Source of the DNA: Rhodopseudomonas pseudopalustris
Lineage (GTDB): Bacteria > Pseudomonadota > Alphaproteobacteria > Rhizobiales > Xanthobacteraceae
Assembly: GCF_900110435.1 (NCBI RefSeq)
Contig: NZ_FODT01000020.1
Coordinates: forward strand, 1-36,299
Length of the DNA: 36,299 bases
Direction: 5' to 3'
Under the pieces are notes generated by a model, which saw nothing but the letters and a program-made list of their open reading frames with translations, did no database searches and was not told where the DNA came from. Positions within the stretch are counted from its first letter, which is position 1. The number at the start of each line of letters is the position of its first letter. Below are positions 16,343 to 25,737 of the stretch, piece after piece. Position numbers and translations under genes: made by a program.

Positions 16343-16926
16343 TGTGCGGCTCCCGTCTGTGCATCGAGCGCGGCGCGCAGCTTGCCGAACGCCAGCCTTA
16401 TGCGCGATTTCACCGTGCCGACTGGCAGACCGAGACGTTCGGCGATCTCGCCGTGCGATTGATTTTCGTAGAACGACAGCATCAAGACACTCTTCTCGTT
16501 GGCTGACAGCGTATCCATCACGTCGCGAACCCTTCGCTCCACCTCGGCACGTTCAAACTGGCGGTCCGGCGGCTCCTCGGCGTCCGGGATGAACGCCGGA
16601 TCGTTCGGATCGAACGACGGTCGCTTCGCGCGCCGCAACCGGTCGATGCCGAGGTTGCGCGCGATGGTGAAGATCCAGGTTGCCGGCGAGGCTTTCGACG
16701 GATCGAACTGCGCGGCGTTTTTCCACAGCAGCACCATTGTCTCTTGGGTGATCTCTTCCGCCATTGCCGGATCGCCGCCACGCCTGGTGAAATACGATTT
16801 CAGCCGCGGCGCGAAGTGTCGGAACAGCGTATCGAAAGCCGCTTCGTCCTGATCCGTGGCGATCCGCACGATGCAGTCGGACAAATCATGCGCGGATTCA
16901 CGTGGGTCGCGTCGAGGATGATCCAT
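16339..16926 (-). CDS. rpoE: ECF RNA polymerase sigma factor, RpoE/ChrR-partnered
   Basis: A 195-residue extracytoplasmic-function sigma factor. Region 2 spans about residues 20-90 (LFRHFAPRLKSYFTRRGG, AEEITQETMVLLWKNAAQFD, TWIFTIARNLGIDRLRR). Region 4 spans about 130-185 (LSANEKSVLMLSFYENQSHGEIAERL, GTVKSRIRLAFGKLR). It belongs to the group regulated by ChrR and is expected to drive defence against singlet oxygen. ATG 16926 is chosen because the frame upstream, open to 17181, does not look like sigma region 1 or 2. The stop overlaps chrR by four bases. A promoter resembling its own target sequence lies upstream at 17151-17180, suggesting autoregulation with a leader of over 200 bases. Confidence 0.92.
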   Translation of the reverse strand: MDHPRRDPRESAHDLSDCIVRIATDQDEAAFDTLFRHFAPRLKSYFTRRGGDPAMAEEITQETMVLLWKNAAQFDPSKASPATWIFTIARNLGIDRLRRAKRPSFDPNDPAFIPDAEEPPDRQFERAEVERRVRDVMDTLSANEKSVLMLSFYENQSHGEIAERLGLPVGTVKSRIRLAFGKLRAALDAQTGAAQ

Positions 16927-17150
16927 GACGACCAGTCCATTCCCGGGCGAACTACGATCGACAGCGACGGTGAGTGACGTCCTGTCCGAACGCAACAGCC
17001 TAGCGTCGGACCGCGCGGTGCAAAGCGCGCGTTGTGTCGCGGCTGCGCAAAAATGGTCGCCGGTCGTACGTAGGTGGTGGAGAGTTCGGTCAGCATCTTG
17101 GATCCGGACGAACATGCGGCTGCCGCCGTGAAAAGAAAGGAATTTCGCTT

Positions 17151-17180
17151 CTGATACGTGCCAGAGCGCGATTTGGATCA
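17151..17180 (-). promoter_or_regulatory. Candidate autoregulated RpoE promoter for rpoE-chrR
   Basis: On the minus strand TGATCC (17180-17175) is followed after 18 bases by TATCAG (17156-17151). The -35 and the spacing match the Rhodobacter RpoE target pattern as remembered. The -10 agrees only in part. It faces rpoE about 225 bases upstream of its ATG. Confidence 0.45.
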
Positions 17181-17269
17181 CCCCGCGCCGAAAAAAAGCC
17201 GCCGACGCCGATCGACGGCGCCGCGGCGTCGATCACGCACCGACTCACGCGGCTGTGATGTCGTGGTGG

Positions 17270-17299
17270 TGATCCAGCGCGCGACCCGCTTCGTAAACA
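17270..17299 (+). promoter_or_regulatory. Candidate RpoE promoter for the micropeptide gene
   Basis: TGATCC at 17270-17275 is followed after 18 bases by TAAACA (17294-17299), close to the remembered TGATCC-N18-TAAGA pattern. The micropeptide ATG is 30 bases downstream of the -10. The identical -35 and spacer length in the divergent promoter at 17151-17180 support both calls. Confidence 0.55.
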
Positions 17300-17328
17300 G
17301 GTCACTAACAACCAAACAGGAGGATACG

Positions 17329-17430
17329 ATGTCGGTGCTTCGCAAGTTGAACGGAATGGAAGCTGCCGTGATCGGCGGCGCTCTGCTGATGACCCTCGCC
17401 CCGCTGGTGCCCTACGCACTGCTCGGCTGA
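17329..17430 (+). CDS. 33-residue single-span membrane peptide
   Basis: The reading frame encodes a short basic N-terminus (MSVLRKLNGME) and one hydrophobic helix (AAVIGGALLMTLAPLVPYALLG) that reaches the C-terminus. The ribosome site AGGAGGA at 17318-17324 is nearly perfect and four bases from the ATG, unusually strong for this window. A candidate RpoE promoter lies just upstream and a strong hairpin about 50 bases downstream, so a complete small transcription unit is present. It is divergent from rpoE-chrR. Its function is unknown; a role in the inner membrane during oxidative stress is an inference from the promoter only. Confidence 0.7.
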   Translation: MSVLRKLNGMEAAVIGGALLMTLAPLVPYALLG

Positions 17431-17750
17431 TCGCTGCGCGCGGCAGCGGTCGATCAATCGTGGCCGGTCAGCAGTGTCGACGTCTCGGAGTTCGCCGGCT
17501 ATGCCGGCGGACTCCGAGCGACTTGACGCAACAAAGCAATTGCTACTGAACCACCGACCGAGTTGACGTTTCAGAAGTTGCTACTTGGCAGCCGTTCGGC
17601 GATCGGACCGGGCGAGTTGCGCGGACATGCGAAAACCAACGCCGCATGTGCTGCGCCCTATCTGGCGCGGCATATCTGGCGCAGTTGGTGGCGGACCATC
17701 GAGACCCTCATCCCGCATCCGCTGCAGTTGTCCCGCACACAGCCGGCGCT
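17431..17750. other. Intergenic region after the micropeptide gene
   Basis: Apart from the hairpin at 17484-17518 nothing is recognised here. A plus-strand frame from 17563 crosses into the HNH gene in antisense and has no ribosome site, so it is not believed. Confidence 0.5.
17484..17518. terminator. Strong hairpin downstream of the micropeptide gene
   Basis: CTCGGAGT pairs with ACTCCGAG, and inside it GCCGGC pairs with GCCGGC across a three-base loop, separated by two mismatches per side. The helix is long and GC-rich, lacks a T-run, and likely ends or stabilises the micropeptide message. Confidence 0.6.
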
Positions 17751-18308
17751 CTACGGATCGAGCTCAGTGTCCCAATACAAGTAATCGAGCCAGCTCTCGT
17801 GCAGGTAGTTCGGGGGAAACATCCTGCCGTTGCGGTGCAAGTGGTGCACTGTCGGCGCGAACGGCGTCTGCCGCGGAAACATCTTGGCCTGGATCGGCGT
17901 CAGATTGCCCTTGCGCAGATTGCAGGGCGAGCAGGCGGCGACCACATTCTCCCACGTGGTCTGACCGCCCTTCGAGCGCGGGATGATGTGGTCGAAGGTG
18001 AGGTCCTCAGGCGCGCCGCAATATTGGCACGAGAACCTGTCGCGCAGGAAAACGTTGAACCGGGTGAAGGCCGGATGCGTCGACGGCTTGACGAAGGATT
18101 TCAGCGAAACCACGCTCGGCAGCCGGAACTCCATGGTCGGGCTGTGAACCGCGCGGTCGTAATGCTCCACGATGTTCACGCGATCGAGGAACACCGCCTT
18201 GACCGCGTCCTGCCACGACCAAAGCGATAACGGATAGTAGCTGAGCGGCCGGAAGTCCGCGTTCAACACCAGCACCGGCCAACCGCCTTGCGAGACATGC
18301 GCGTTCAA
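17751..18308 (-). CDS. HNH endonuclease family protein
   Basis: A 185-residue protein with an HNH nuclease fold. Zinc-knuckle cysteines are Cys94-x-x-Cys97 and Cys126-x-x-Cys129. The catalytic block LTFDHIIPRSKGG contains His107, followed by TWENVVAACSPCN with the conserved Asn residues. The N-terminal VLVLNADFRPLSYYPLSLWSWQDA block is typical of a conserved alphaproteobacterial HNH family of about this length; its cellular role is not known. The TTG at 18308 is chosen because AGGAG lies six bases before it and the resulting length fits the family. An upstream in-frame ATG at 18377 would add 23 residues of atypical composition. Confidence 0.88.
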   Translation of the reverse strand: MNAHVSQGGWPVLVLNADFRPLSYYPLSLWSWQDAVKAVFLDRVNIVEHYDRAVHSPTMEFRLPSVVSLKSFVKPSTHPAFTRFNVFLRDRFSCQYCGAPEDLTFDHIIPRSKGGQTTWENVVAACSPCNLRKGNLTPIQAKMFPRQTPFAPTVHHLHRNGRMFPPNYLHESWLDYLYWDTELDP

Positions 18309-18593
18309 GAAACGCTCCTGACCCCCGTCCGATCGACGCTGCGAAGCAGCATGAGGTAGGGATACTACAGCCAGCATGACGCCGTTGTGAAGGGCGTCGC
18401 GAGATTAGAGCCGTTCCGCTGCAGGATTTCCGTCCAAATTGGACCAGTTCCGGAGAATGGGCGTTCGGCAATGTCGTTTGGCGGAGGTGATTGTTCCAAA
18501 TTTACCGGTCGCGTTGACGACGGCGGGATCCGCATATCAGATGAGTAGTAAATCAGCCTGTTTTCGACCTGACACTCAAGCCCGGAGGCGACC

Positions 18594-19592
18594 ATGTCCA
18601 GCGCAGCAACCGCATCGATCAAGTCCAGCGCGGCCGCGCCCGCCCAACAGCCCGGCCGCGGCCGGGTCTATGATTCGATCGCCGACGCCTATGGCGATAC
18701 GCCGCTGGTGCGGCTGAACCGGCTGCCGGAGCAGAACGGCGTCAAGGCGACGATTCTCGCCAAGCTCGAATATTTCAACCCGGCCTCCAGCGTGAAGGAT
18801 CGCATCGGCGCGGCGATGATCGCCGCGATGGAGCGCGAGGGCATCATCAAGCCCGACACCATCCTGATCGAGCCGACCTCGGGCAACACCGGAATCGCGC
18901 TGGCTTTCGTCGCCGCCGCAAAGGGCTACCGGCTGAAGCTGGTGATGCCGGAATCGATGTCGATCGAGCGCCGCAAGATGCTGGCGTTCCTCGGCGCCGA
19001 GCTGGTGCTGACGGAAGCCGCCAAGGGCATGAAGGGCGCAATCGCCAAGGCCGAGGAGCTGATCGCCTCGACCCCGAATGCGGTGATGCCGCAGCAGTTC
19101 AAGAACCTCGCCAACCCGGAAGTCCACCGCCGCACCACCGCGGAGGAAATCTGGAACGACACCCATGGCGGGATCGACATCTTCGTCGCCGGCGTCGGCA
19201 CCGGCGGGACCATCACGGGCGTCGGCCAGGCGCTGAAGCCGCGCAAGCAGTCGCTGAAAATCGTCGCGGTCGAGCCGGAGGAGAGCCCGGTACTGTCCGG
19301 CGGCGCGCCCGGTCCGCACAAGATCCAGGGTATCGGCGCCGGCTTCGTGCCGGACATTCTCGACCGCGCGGTGATCGACGAGGTGATCAAGATCGCCGGC
19401 CCGACCGCGATCGCGACCTCGCGCGCGCTGGCGCGGCACGAAGGCATCGCCGGCGGGATCTCGTCAGGCGCCGCGATCGCCGCCGCGATCGAACTCGGCA
19501 AACGCCCGGAAAACGCCGGCAAGACCATCGTGGCGATCGTGCCGTCGTTCTCGGAGCGCTATCTGTCGACCGCGCTGTTCGAAGGGGTGTGA
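18594..19592 (+). CDS. cysK: Cysteine synthase A (O-acetylserine sulfhydrylase)
   Basis: A 332-residue PLP enzyme that makes cysteine from O-acetylserine and sulfide. The Schiff-base Lys68 lies in [11 protein letters not shown], the substrate loop is TSGNTGIAL, the phosphate-binding loop is [11 protein letters not shown] and the sulfide-site motif is [11 protein letters not shown]. All are typical of CysK. An N-terminal extension of about 25 Ser/Ala-rich residues precedes the usual family start and is not conserved in E. coli CysK. The ATG has GGAGG seven bases upstream. No other sulfur gene is near, so it appears to be transcribed alone. Confidence 0.95.
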   Translation: MSSAATASIKSSAAAPAQQPGRGRVYDSIADAYGDTPLVRLNRLPEQNGVKATILAKLEYFNPASSVKDRIGAAMIAAMEREGIIKPDTILIEPTSGNTGIALAFVAAAKGYRLKLVMPESMSIERRKMLAFLGAELVLTEAAKGMKGAIAKAEELIASTPNAVMPQQFKNLANPEVHRRTTAEEIWNDTHGGIDIFVAGVGTGGTITGVGQALKPRKQSLKIVAVEPEESPVLSGGAPGPHKIQGIGAGFVPDILDRAVIDEVIKIAGPTAIATSRALARHEGIAGGISSGAAIAAAIELGKRPENAGKTIVAIVPSFSERYLSTALFEGV

Positions 19593-19670
19593 GGCGAGAC
19601 GCCAGCCACACATCCATTCGGTCATTGAACGACCGAGCGTGATGTGGGCGTCAACCGCCCGCAAATACGG

Positions 19671-19788
19671 TCATCGCCCGGCTCGTCCGGGCGACCCAGT
19701 ATTCCAGAGTATCGCGTGGTGAGCGCGACAGCCCAACAACGACCGCTCCGGGATAATGGATCCCCGCTTTCGCGGGGATCACGGATGA
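19671..19788 (-). repeat. Dispersed repeat, family C, copy 2
   Basis: It contains a hairpin GTCGCCCGG/CCGGGCGA type at 19675-19694 and a second CCCCGC/GCGGGG hairpin at 19762-19777. The reverse complement aligns at both ends with 8225-8325. The repeat fills the space between convergent cysK and glgA and may act as a bidirectional terminator. Confidence 0.7.
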
Positions 19789-19839
19789 GGCGGCTGAAGC
19801 GCTGCTGCCTCACCCAATCAGTCTTACGCGAGCCTCCGC

Positions 19840-21288
19840 TTACGCATCCACCAGCTCGCGATACAGCTTGGCGTAATGCTGCGCCGGATTCTTCCAGGAC
19901 ACGTCGGTGGTCATGCCGTTGATCTGCAGATTGCGCCAGGTCGCGTGATCGGCATAGAGCGCGCGGGTCTTGGTCAGCGCCGCCGTCAGCATGTCCGCGG
20001 TCACCGGCGAGAACTGGACGCCGGTCGCCACCCCGGTGGCGATCGCCATCTCGTTGGCGTCGACCACCGTATCGGCGAGGCCCCCGACCCGCGCCACCAC
20101 CGGCACCGCGCCGTAGCGGAGCGCGCAGAGCTGGGTCAGGCCGCAGGGCTCGAAGCGCGACGGCACCAGCAGCGCGTCGGCGCCGGCCTGGATCTGATGC
20201 GCCAGTGCCTCGTCATAGCCGATCACCGCGCCGACTTGACCCGGGTATTTCAGCGCGGCATCGCGGAAGCCGGCCTCCAGCGGCGCATCGCCGGCGCCGA
20301 GCAGCGCGAGCTGGGCGCCGTCCGCCAGCATCCCCGGCAGCACCTCGAGCAGCATGTCGAGACCCTTTTGCCAGGACAGCCGGCTGATGACGCCGAACAG
20401 CAGCGCGCCCGGTTCGGCGCGCAGGCCGAACCGGGCCTGCAGCGCCTGCTTGTTGCGGGCGCGGGCGCCGATGGTCTCGACATCGTAGGTGGCGGGGATC
20501 AGCTGGTCGGCCGAAGGGTCCCAGACCCTGGTGTCGACGCCGTTGAGAATGCCGCTGAGCTGGCCGGCGCGCAGCCGCAGCAAGCCCTCGAGCCCCATGC
20601 CGGCTTCCGAGCCCTGAATCTCCAGCGCGTAGCTCGGCGACACCGTGGTGATGCGGTCGGCAAGCTGCAGCCCGGCCTTCAGATAACCGATGCCGCCATA
20701 GTACTCGACGCCGTCGAGGCTGAAGGCGGCCTCCGGCAGGCCGAGCCTGGCCAGCAGCTCGGAGGGAAACTGGCCCTGATAAGCGAGATTGTGGATGGTG
20801 AAGACGCATTTCGGGGCCGGCCGGCCGCTATAGCACAGATAGGCCGGCAGCAGCCCGGTCTGCCAATCATGCGCGTGCAGGATATCCGGCGCATAGCCCG
20901 GCAGCAGGCCCTGCCCGATCCAGGCGCCGGCCTGCGCCAGCGCCGCAAAGCGCAAGGCGTTGTCGGGCCAATCCTTGGCGTCGGGGCCGACATAGGGATT
21001 GCCCGGGCGGACATAGAGATGCGGCGCGTCGAGCACCAGCAGCTCCAGCTCGTCGCAGCGCGCTGCCAGCAGCCGCGCGCTGCCGCCGAAAAACTCCGTG
21101 AAGCTGTGGACCTGCTGCGGATCCTCGATGCCGCCGAGCACCGCCGGATAGCCCGGCACCAGCGTGCGCATCGCGACGCCGTGCGCCTTCACCGCGGCCG
21201 GCAGCGCGCCGGTGACGTCGGCGAGGCCGCCGGTCTTGATCAGCGGAAAGATTTCCGACGCGACCGAGAGCGCCGTCAGCGTGGTCAT
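19840..21288 (-). CDS. glgA: Glycogen synthase (ADP-glucose type)
   Basis: A 482-residue GT5 glycosyltransferase that extends alpha-1,4-glucan from ADP-glucose. The ADP-glucose motif KTGGLADV is at about 17-24, a [13 protein letters not shown] block and the [12 protein letters not shown] acceptor-domain motif follow, and the catalytic-loop Glu lies in [11 protein letters not shown]. Length is normal for bacterial GlgA. The ATG at 21288 overlaps the glgC stop codon by four bases, so the two are co-translated. A longer frame open to 21660 runs through glgC and is not the start. With glgC it provides glycogen storage. Confidence 0.95.
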
Positions 21289-22547
21289 GTGCCGAGCCTG
21301 TCGATCATCGGCTGGGTGATCAGGCAGGTGCCGTTCTCGGACCTCCTGAACCGCTTGGCGTCGAGCTCGGGATCTTCGCCGACGACGAGACCGTCCGGAA
21401 TCCGCACCTCGGCGTCGACCACGACGTTGGTCAGCCGGCACGATCGCCCGATATCCGCATAAGGCAGGATCACCGCCCCCTCGATATGCGTATAGGAGTG
21501 CGCGCGCACGCCGGTGAACAGCAGCGTGTGCCGCAACGACGCGCCCGAGATGATGCAGCCGCCGGACACCAGCGACGACACCGCCTCGCCGCGCCGGCCG
21601 TCCTTGTCGTGGACGAATTTCGCCGGCGGCGTGATCTCGCCATAGGTCCAGATCGGCCATTCGCGATCGTACAGATCGAGTTGCGGCACGATGTCGGTGA
21701 GATCGATATTCGCCGCCCAGTAAGCATCGACGGTGCCGACGTCGCGCCAGTAGCTGGTGTCCTCGGCATGCGAGCGGCGGCAGGATTTGTCGAAATGATG
21801 CGCCACCGCTTTGCCGTGCTTGACGATGTAGGGGATGATGTCCTTGCCGAAATCATGCGACGAGTCCGGATTGGCGGCGTCGCGGTGCAGTTCCTCGATC
21901 AGGAACTTGGTGTCGAACACGTAGATGCCCATGCTGACCAGCGACTTGTCCGGCTTGCCCGGCATCGCGGGCGGATCGGCGGGCTTTTCCAGGAACGACC
22001 GGATCACGTCCTTGGCGTCGACGTCCATCACGCCGAACGCGGAAGCCTCGCTGCGCGCCACTTCGAGGCAGCCGACGGTGACGTCGGCGCCCTGCTCGAC
22101 GTGCTGCTGCAGCATCTTCTCGTAGTCCATCTTGTAGACGTGGTCGCCGGCCAGCAGCACGATGAACTTCGGATCGTAGCTCTCGATGATGTCGATGTTC
22201 TGATAGACCGCATCAGCAGTGCCTCGGTACCACATGTCGTCGGATACGCGCTGGCTCGCCGGCAGAATGTCGAAGCTCTCGTTGCGCTCCGGCCGGAAGA
22301 AGTTCCAGCCGCGCTGCAGATGGCGGATCAGGCTGTGGGCCTTGTACTGCGTCGCCACCGCGATGCGGCGGATGCCGGAATTCAGCGCATTGGACAACGC
22401 AAAGTCGATAATCCGGGATTTGCCGCCGAAATATACCGCCGGCTTGGCGCGTCGGTCGGTCAACTCCATCAACCGGCTGCCGCGCCCTCCTGCCAGCACA
22501 TAGGCCATGGCGTGGCGGGCAAGCGGAGCGGGTACACCTTGACTCAT
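21285..22547 (-). CDS. glgC: Glucose-1-phosphate adenylyltransferase
   Basis: A 420-residue nucleotidyltransferase that makes ADP-glucose, the committed step of glycogen synthesis. The pyrophosphorylase signature [20 protein letters not shown] is near the N-terminus, followed by [12 protein letters not shown], the [10 protein letters not shown] catalytic Asp motif, the FLEKPADPP glucose-phosphate site and a C-terminal left-handed beta-helix ([29 protein letters not shown]). The ATG at 22547 is chosen for its GAGAGG site; a TTG four codons upstream is in frame. It is the first gene of a glgC-glgA operon. Confidence 0.95.
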
Positions 22548-22860
22548 GAAGCCTCTCAATACGCCGTCGACCGCGGCTGTTCGGGTTCAGGCGATCGCCC
22601 TATCCGAACCACGCTCGAAGGCACGCCTTGTTGCATCGCCATAGAGTGTGACGGAGGCGGTGACGCCTTGCAATGGTGCGCCGCCCAGGCTGGCGCGGCG
22701 AAATGACGTTTCGGGTTGGCGGAAATCATAAGGAATTGGTTCGGAAGTCATTGCATGATTCGCGACTCAGGGCGGATCATCCGATCGATCCGGCGTTGCC
22801 TTGCGGATGGCGCGGCTGCCGATGACGGTCCGATGACGCGACGTTCCTGATTGCGCCCGC
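22548..22860. other. Intergenic region between glgC and the molybdoenzyme gene
   Basis: This stretch must hold the glgC promoter, but I see no convincing -35/-10 pair, repeat or hairpin, and no supported coding frame. Confidence 0.4.
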
Positions 22861-25176
22861 TCAGGCCCTGATCCGCACCGGCACCGATTTGTTGGCCGGG
22901 GTCTTTGATTGCTTGTCGTGATGCGTCAGCGCGATCAGCGGGTTCATCTCCGGATAATAGCCGCCGAGGCAGCCGTCGGGGAGCTTGAACGGCGTCACCT
23001 TCAGCGGCCCGACCTCGCGTTGGAGACCGTCGGCGGCGTCGCTTTCCAGCCAGACCATCTGGCCGTCGGTGAGCCCCGCGCGGGCGATGTCGTCAGGATT
23101 GATCAGCAGCACGTCGCGACGGCCCTCGATCCCGCGCAGCCGGTCGCTCATGCCGTAAATCGTGGTGTTGAACTGGTCGTTGGAGCGCATCGTCAGCAGC
23201 CGATAGCGCCCCGGCGCATCGTCGAAGCCGATCGAAGACAAAATCTCGGGGGTGGTGAACTCCGCCTTGCCGGTCTCCGTCTTCCAGATCCGCTCGCGCG
23301 CCTCGTTGCCCTTGTAGAAACCGCCCGGCGTGAACATCCGCGCGTTGAAGTCGTGGAACATGTCCGGATAGCTGTCTTCGATCAGATCGCGCACCAGGCC
23401 GTAATCGCCGACCCATTCGTCCCACTTCACCTTTGGATTGGACGGCAGCGTCGCCTTGGCGATGCCGGCGACGATCGCAAGTTCGGACAAGAGCTGCTCG
23501 CTCGCCGGTTGGCGCAGCCCGATCGAGCCCTGAATGCAGCTGAACGTGTCCTCGATGGTCACCGCCTGCGGACCCGAAGCCTGGACGTCTTGTTCGGTGC
23601 GGCCGAGGCAGGGCAGCAGATAGGCCGACTCCCCGTTCACCAGATGACTGCGATTGAGCTTGGTGGCGATCTGAACGGTGAGTTGCATCCGGGTCCAAGC
23701 CTCCTCCAGCACGCCCTGATCCGGAATCGCGCGGATGAAATTGCCGCCTAAGCCGATGAACGCCTTGACCTTGCCCTCGAGCAGGCCGTGGCACGCCTCG
23801 ACCGTGTTCATGCCCTTGTCGCGCGGCGGCGCGAAGCCGAACTGCTGCGCCATCTTGTCGAGCGGCACCAACTCCGGCTTTTCAGAAATGCCGACGGTGC
23901 GCTGGCCCTGAACGTTGGAATGGCCGCGCACCGGCGAGATGCCGGCGCCGGGGCGACCGATATTGCCCCTCAGCAACAGAAGATTGAGCAGCATCGCGAT
24001 GTTGTCGAAGCCGTGCACATGCTGGGTCAGGCCCATGCCGAAAACGCCGATGACGCGCTCGGCTTCGACATAGACCTGCGCGGCGCCCTCGATCGCAGTC
24101 CGGGTCAGTCCCGACTCGGTTTCGATCTGCTCCCACGAGGTGGCGCGGACCTTGGCCTCGAAGGCGTCGAGACCATGGGTATGGGCCGCGATGAAGTTGA
24201 CATCGAGCACCCGCGTCCCGCCGCTTGCTTTGGCGGCGTCGTCCGCGGCGAAGACGTGTTTGCAGATTCCGAGCAGCACGGCGATGTCGCCACCGACCTT
24301 GACCTGATGATACTGGCTGCTGATCGCGGTTTCCTTGCCGGTCAGCATCTGCGTCGGGCTCTGCGGATTGACGAAGCTCTCCAGCCCTCGTTCGCGCACC
24401 GGATTGAAAGTGATGATCTTGACGCCGCGCTGGGCCGCCTCCTGCAGCGGATGCAGGAAACGCGGGCTGTTGGAGCCGGTGTTCTGGCCGAAGACGAACA
24501 TCGCATCGCATTTCGCCAGATCGTCGAACACCACCGTGCCGACGCCGACGCCGATCAGCTTCTTCAGCGCCACAGAGGTGGTCTCGTGGCACATGTTGGA
24601 ACTGTCGGGCAGATTGTTGTGGCCGTAGAGCCGCGCGAACAAGGCGTAAAGATAGGACGTCTCGAGGCTGGCGCGGCCCGAGGCGTAGAAGATCACCGAT
24701 TTCGGATCGAGCGCGCGCAGATGCTCGCCGATGCCCTGGAACGCCTCGTCCCAACTGCACGGCACGTAGTGATCGGTGGCGGCGTCGTAGCGCATCGGTG
24801 AGGTGAGGCGGCCCTGCATTTCGAGGTCGTAGTCGGCCCAGCCGCGCAGCTCGGCGACGCTGTGCGCGGCGAAGAATTCCGGCGTGCAGCGCTTGCTGGT
24901 CAATTCCCACAGCGTCGCCTTGGCGCCGTTCTCGCAGAACTCGAAGGCGTGGTGGTCGGCCGGCTTGGCCCACGAGCACGACACGCACATGAAGCCTTTC
25001 GGCTTGTTCTGGCGCATCAGCGTCTCGATCACCGTCGGGGTATTCCACTCCCGGCCGAAGATCTGCGCGATGCCCTGCAGCGAGCCCCAGCCGCCCGCCG
25101 GACCATCATATTCGACAGTCTGCTGGGTGGCGTCCGGGAGGTCTGCTTCGTGAAGTCGGGTGTCGTCCTGAGCCAT
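22861..25176 (-). CDS. FdhF/YdeP-family molybdopterin oxidoreductase
   Basis: A 771-residue cytoplasmic protein of the formate-dehydrogenase-alpha-like (YdeP) family. Cys64, Cys67 and Cys81 lie where a [4Fe-4S] site is expected, but the fourth ligand is not obvious. Cys196 in SSNMCHETTS is the likely molybdenum ligand. Later blocks FGQNTGSNSPRF, GNIGRPGAGISPVRGHSNVQG and the C-terminal YRLLTMRSNDQFNTTIYG belong to the molybdopterin guanine dinucleotide domains. The physiological reaction of this family is uncertain; E. coli YdeP is linked to acid resistance. ATG 25176 is chosen for its CAGGAG site. No fdhD or small subunit is adjacent. Confidence 0.88.
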   Translation of the reverse strand: MAQDDTRLHEADLPDATQQTVEYDGPAGGWGSLQGIAQIFGREWNTPTVIETLMRQNKPKGFMCVSCSWAKPADHHAFEFCENGAKATLWELTSKRCTPEFFAAHSVAELRGWADYDLEMQGRLTSPMRYDAATDHYVPCSWDEAFQGIGEHLRALDPKSVIFYASGRASLETSYLYALFARLYGHNNLPDSSNMCHETTSVALKKLIGVGVGTVVFDDLAKCDAMFVFGQNTGSNSPRFLHPLQEAAQRGVKIITFNPVRERGLESFVNPQSPTQMLTGKETAISSQYHQVKVGGDIAVLLGICKHVFAADDAAKASGGTRVLDVNFIAAHTHGLDAFEAKVRATSWEQIETESGLTRTAIEGAAQVYVEAERVIGVFGMGLTQHVHGFDNIAMLLNLLLLRGNIGRPGAGISPVRGHSNVQGQRTVGISEKPELVPLDKMAQQFGFAPPRDKGMNTVEACHGLLEGKVKAFIGLGGNFIRAIPDQGVLEEAWTRMQLTVQIATKLNRSHLVNGESAYLLPCLGRTEQDVQASGPQAVTIEDTFSCIQGSIGLRQPASEQLLSELAIVAGIAKATLPSNPKVKWDEWVGDYGLVRDLIEDSYPDMFHDFNARMFTPGGFYKGNEARERIWKTETGKAEFTTPEILSSIGFDDAPGRYRLLTMRSNDQFNTTIYGMSDRLRGIEGRRDVLLINPDDIARAGLTDGQMVWLESDAADGLQREVGPLKVTPFKLPDGCLGGYYPEMNPLIALTHHDKQSKTPANKSVPVRIRA

Positions 25177-25218
25177 GCCGCGCTCCTGGCAACGCACAGC
25201 GAAGCGTTGCCGACACAC

Positions 25219-25243
25219 AACAGGCGTTGATGGGAACGGTTCC
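25219..25243 (-). promoter_or_regulatory. Weak EcfG-like promoter upstream of the molybdoenzyme gene
   Basis: On the minus strand GGAAC (25243-25239) is followed after 16 bases by TGTT (25222-25219), one base from the EcfG -10 CGTT. The start codon is about 43 bases downstream. With one mismatch and no second line of evidence this is tentative. Confidence 0.3.
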
Positions 25244-25341
25244 GGGTCGGCCGCCATTGCCGCCGAACGCCGGCCGTTCCGCGCAATATCAGGAAGCCGC
25301 GTGAGGTCGGGATCGGTCTGCCGCCGGCTACAGCGCCTCGA

Positions 25342-25680
25342 TCACAACCTCCGCACACAGCGGCCCGACACCAGCGGAGCTGCGCGTACAACGCCCAGCC
25401 CGACGGGCAAGATCCGTCTGAAGCGTCGGACGTAGAAATCAGCCCAGAAAACGCGGTTCGACCGGATCACGTCGACGATGAGACGCGTGATCCGGAAGCC
25501 GGAAACAACGAAGAAGGCGTCGACGCCGGTGAACCCGCCTGTTATGTTGGGAAAGCCGAAATGATTGGCGATTACGCCCAGAACGGACAGCGGCCCCAAA
25601 CCGTCGATGTCAGGGCGATAATCGGAGTTTGAAGGCGTTTTTCGATCGTCGCCAAATGCTCGAATGCGTTTCAATCTCAC
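25342..25680 (-). pseudogene. Truncated acyltransferase-3 (OafA/YrhL) fragment
   Basis: The 112-residue frame matches only the N-terminus of a polysaccharide O-acyltransferase: YRPDIDGL, LSVLGVIANHFGFPNITGGFTGVD, FFVVSGF and a basic FYVRRFRRILP block, in the right order. Full-length members have 350-650 residues and ten or more membrane spans. Here the sequence runs into an unrelated tail and a stop just after the ILP motif. Conserved positions are also altered, such as GLG where GLR is usual and GFRI where GFLI is usual. It is a dead remnant at the left edge of the polysaccharide island. Confidence 0.8.
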
Positions 25681-25737
25681 TCGGCCACTGCTCGCTCCGA
25701 CCAGGCCGCGCAGCAGATTTCATCAAGAGAACAATGC

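Noticed and set aside
16927-17181. N-terminal extension of the sigma factor to an upstream ATG
   Set aside because: The added 85 residues do not resemble any sigma region, and they overlap the candidate promoter at 17151-17180.
19876-22706. Long plus-strand frames opposite glgA and glgC
   Set aside because: Shadows of GC-rich genes with strong family motifs on the other strand.
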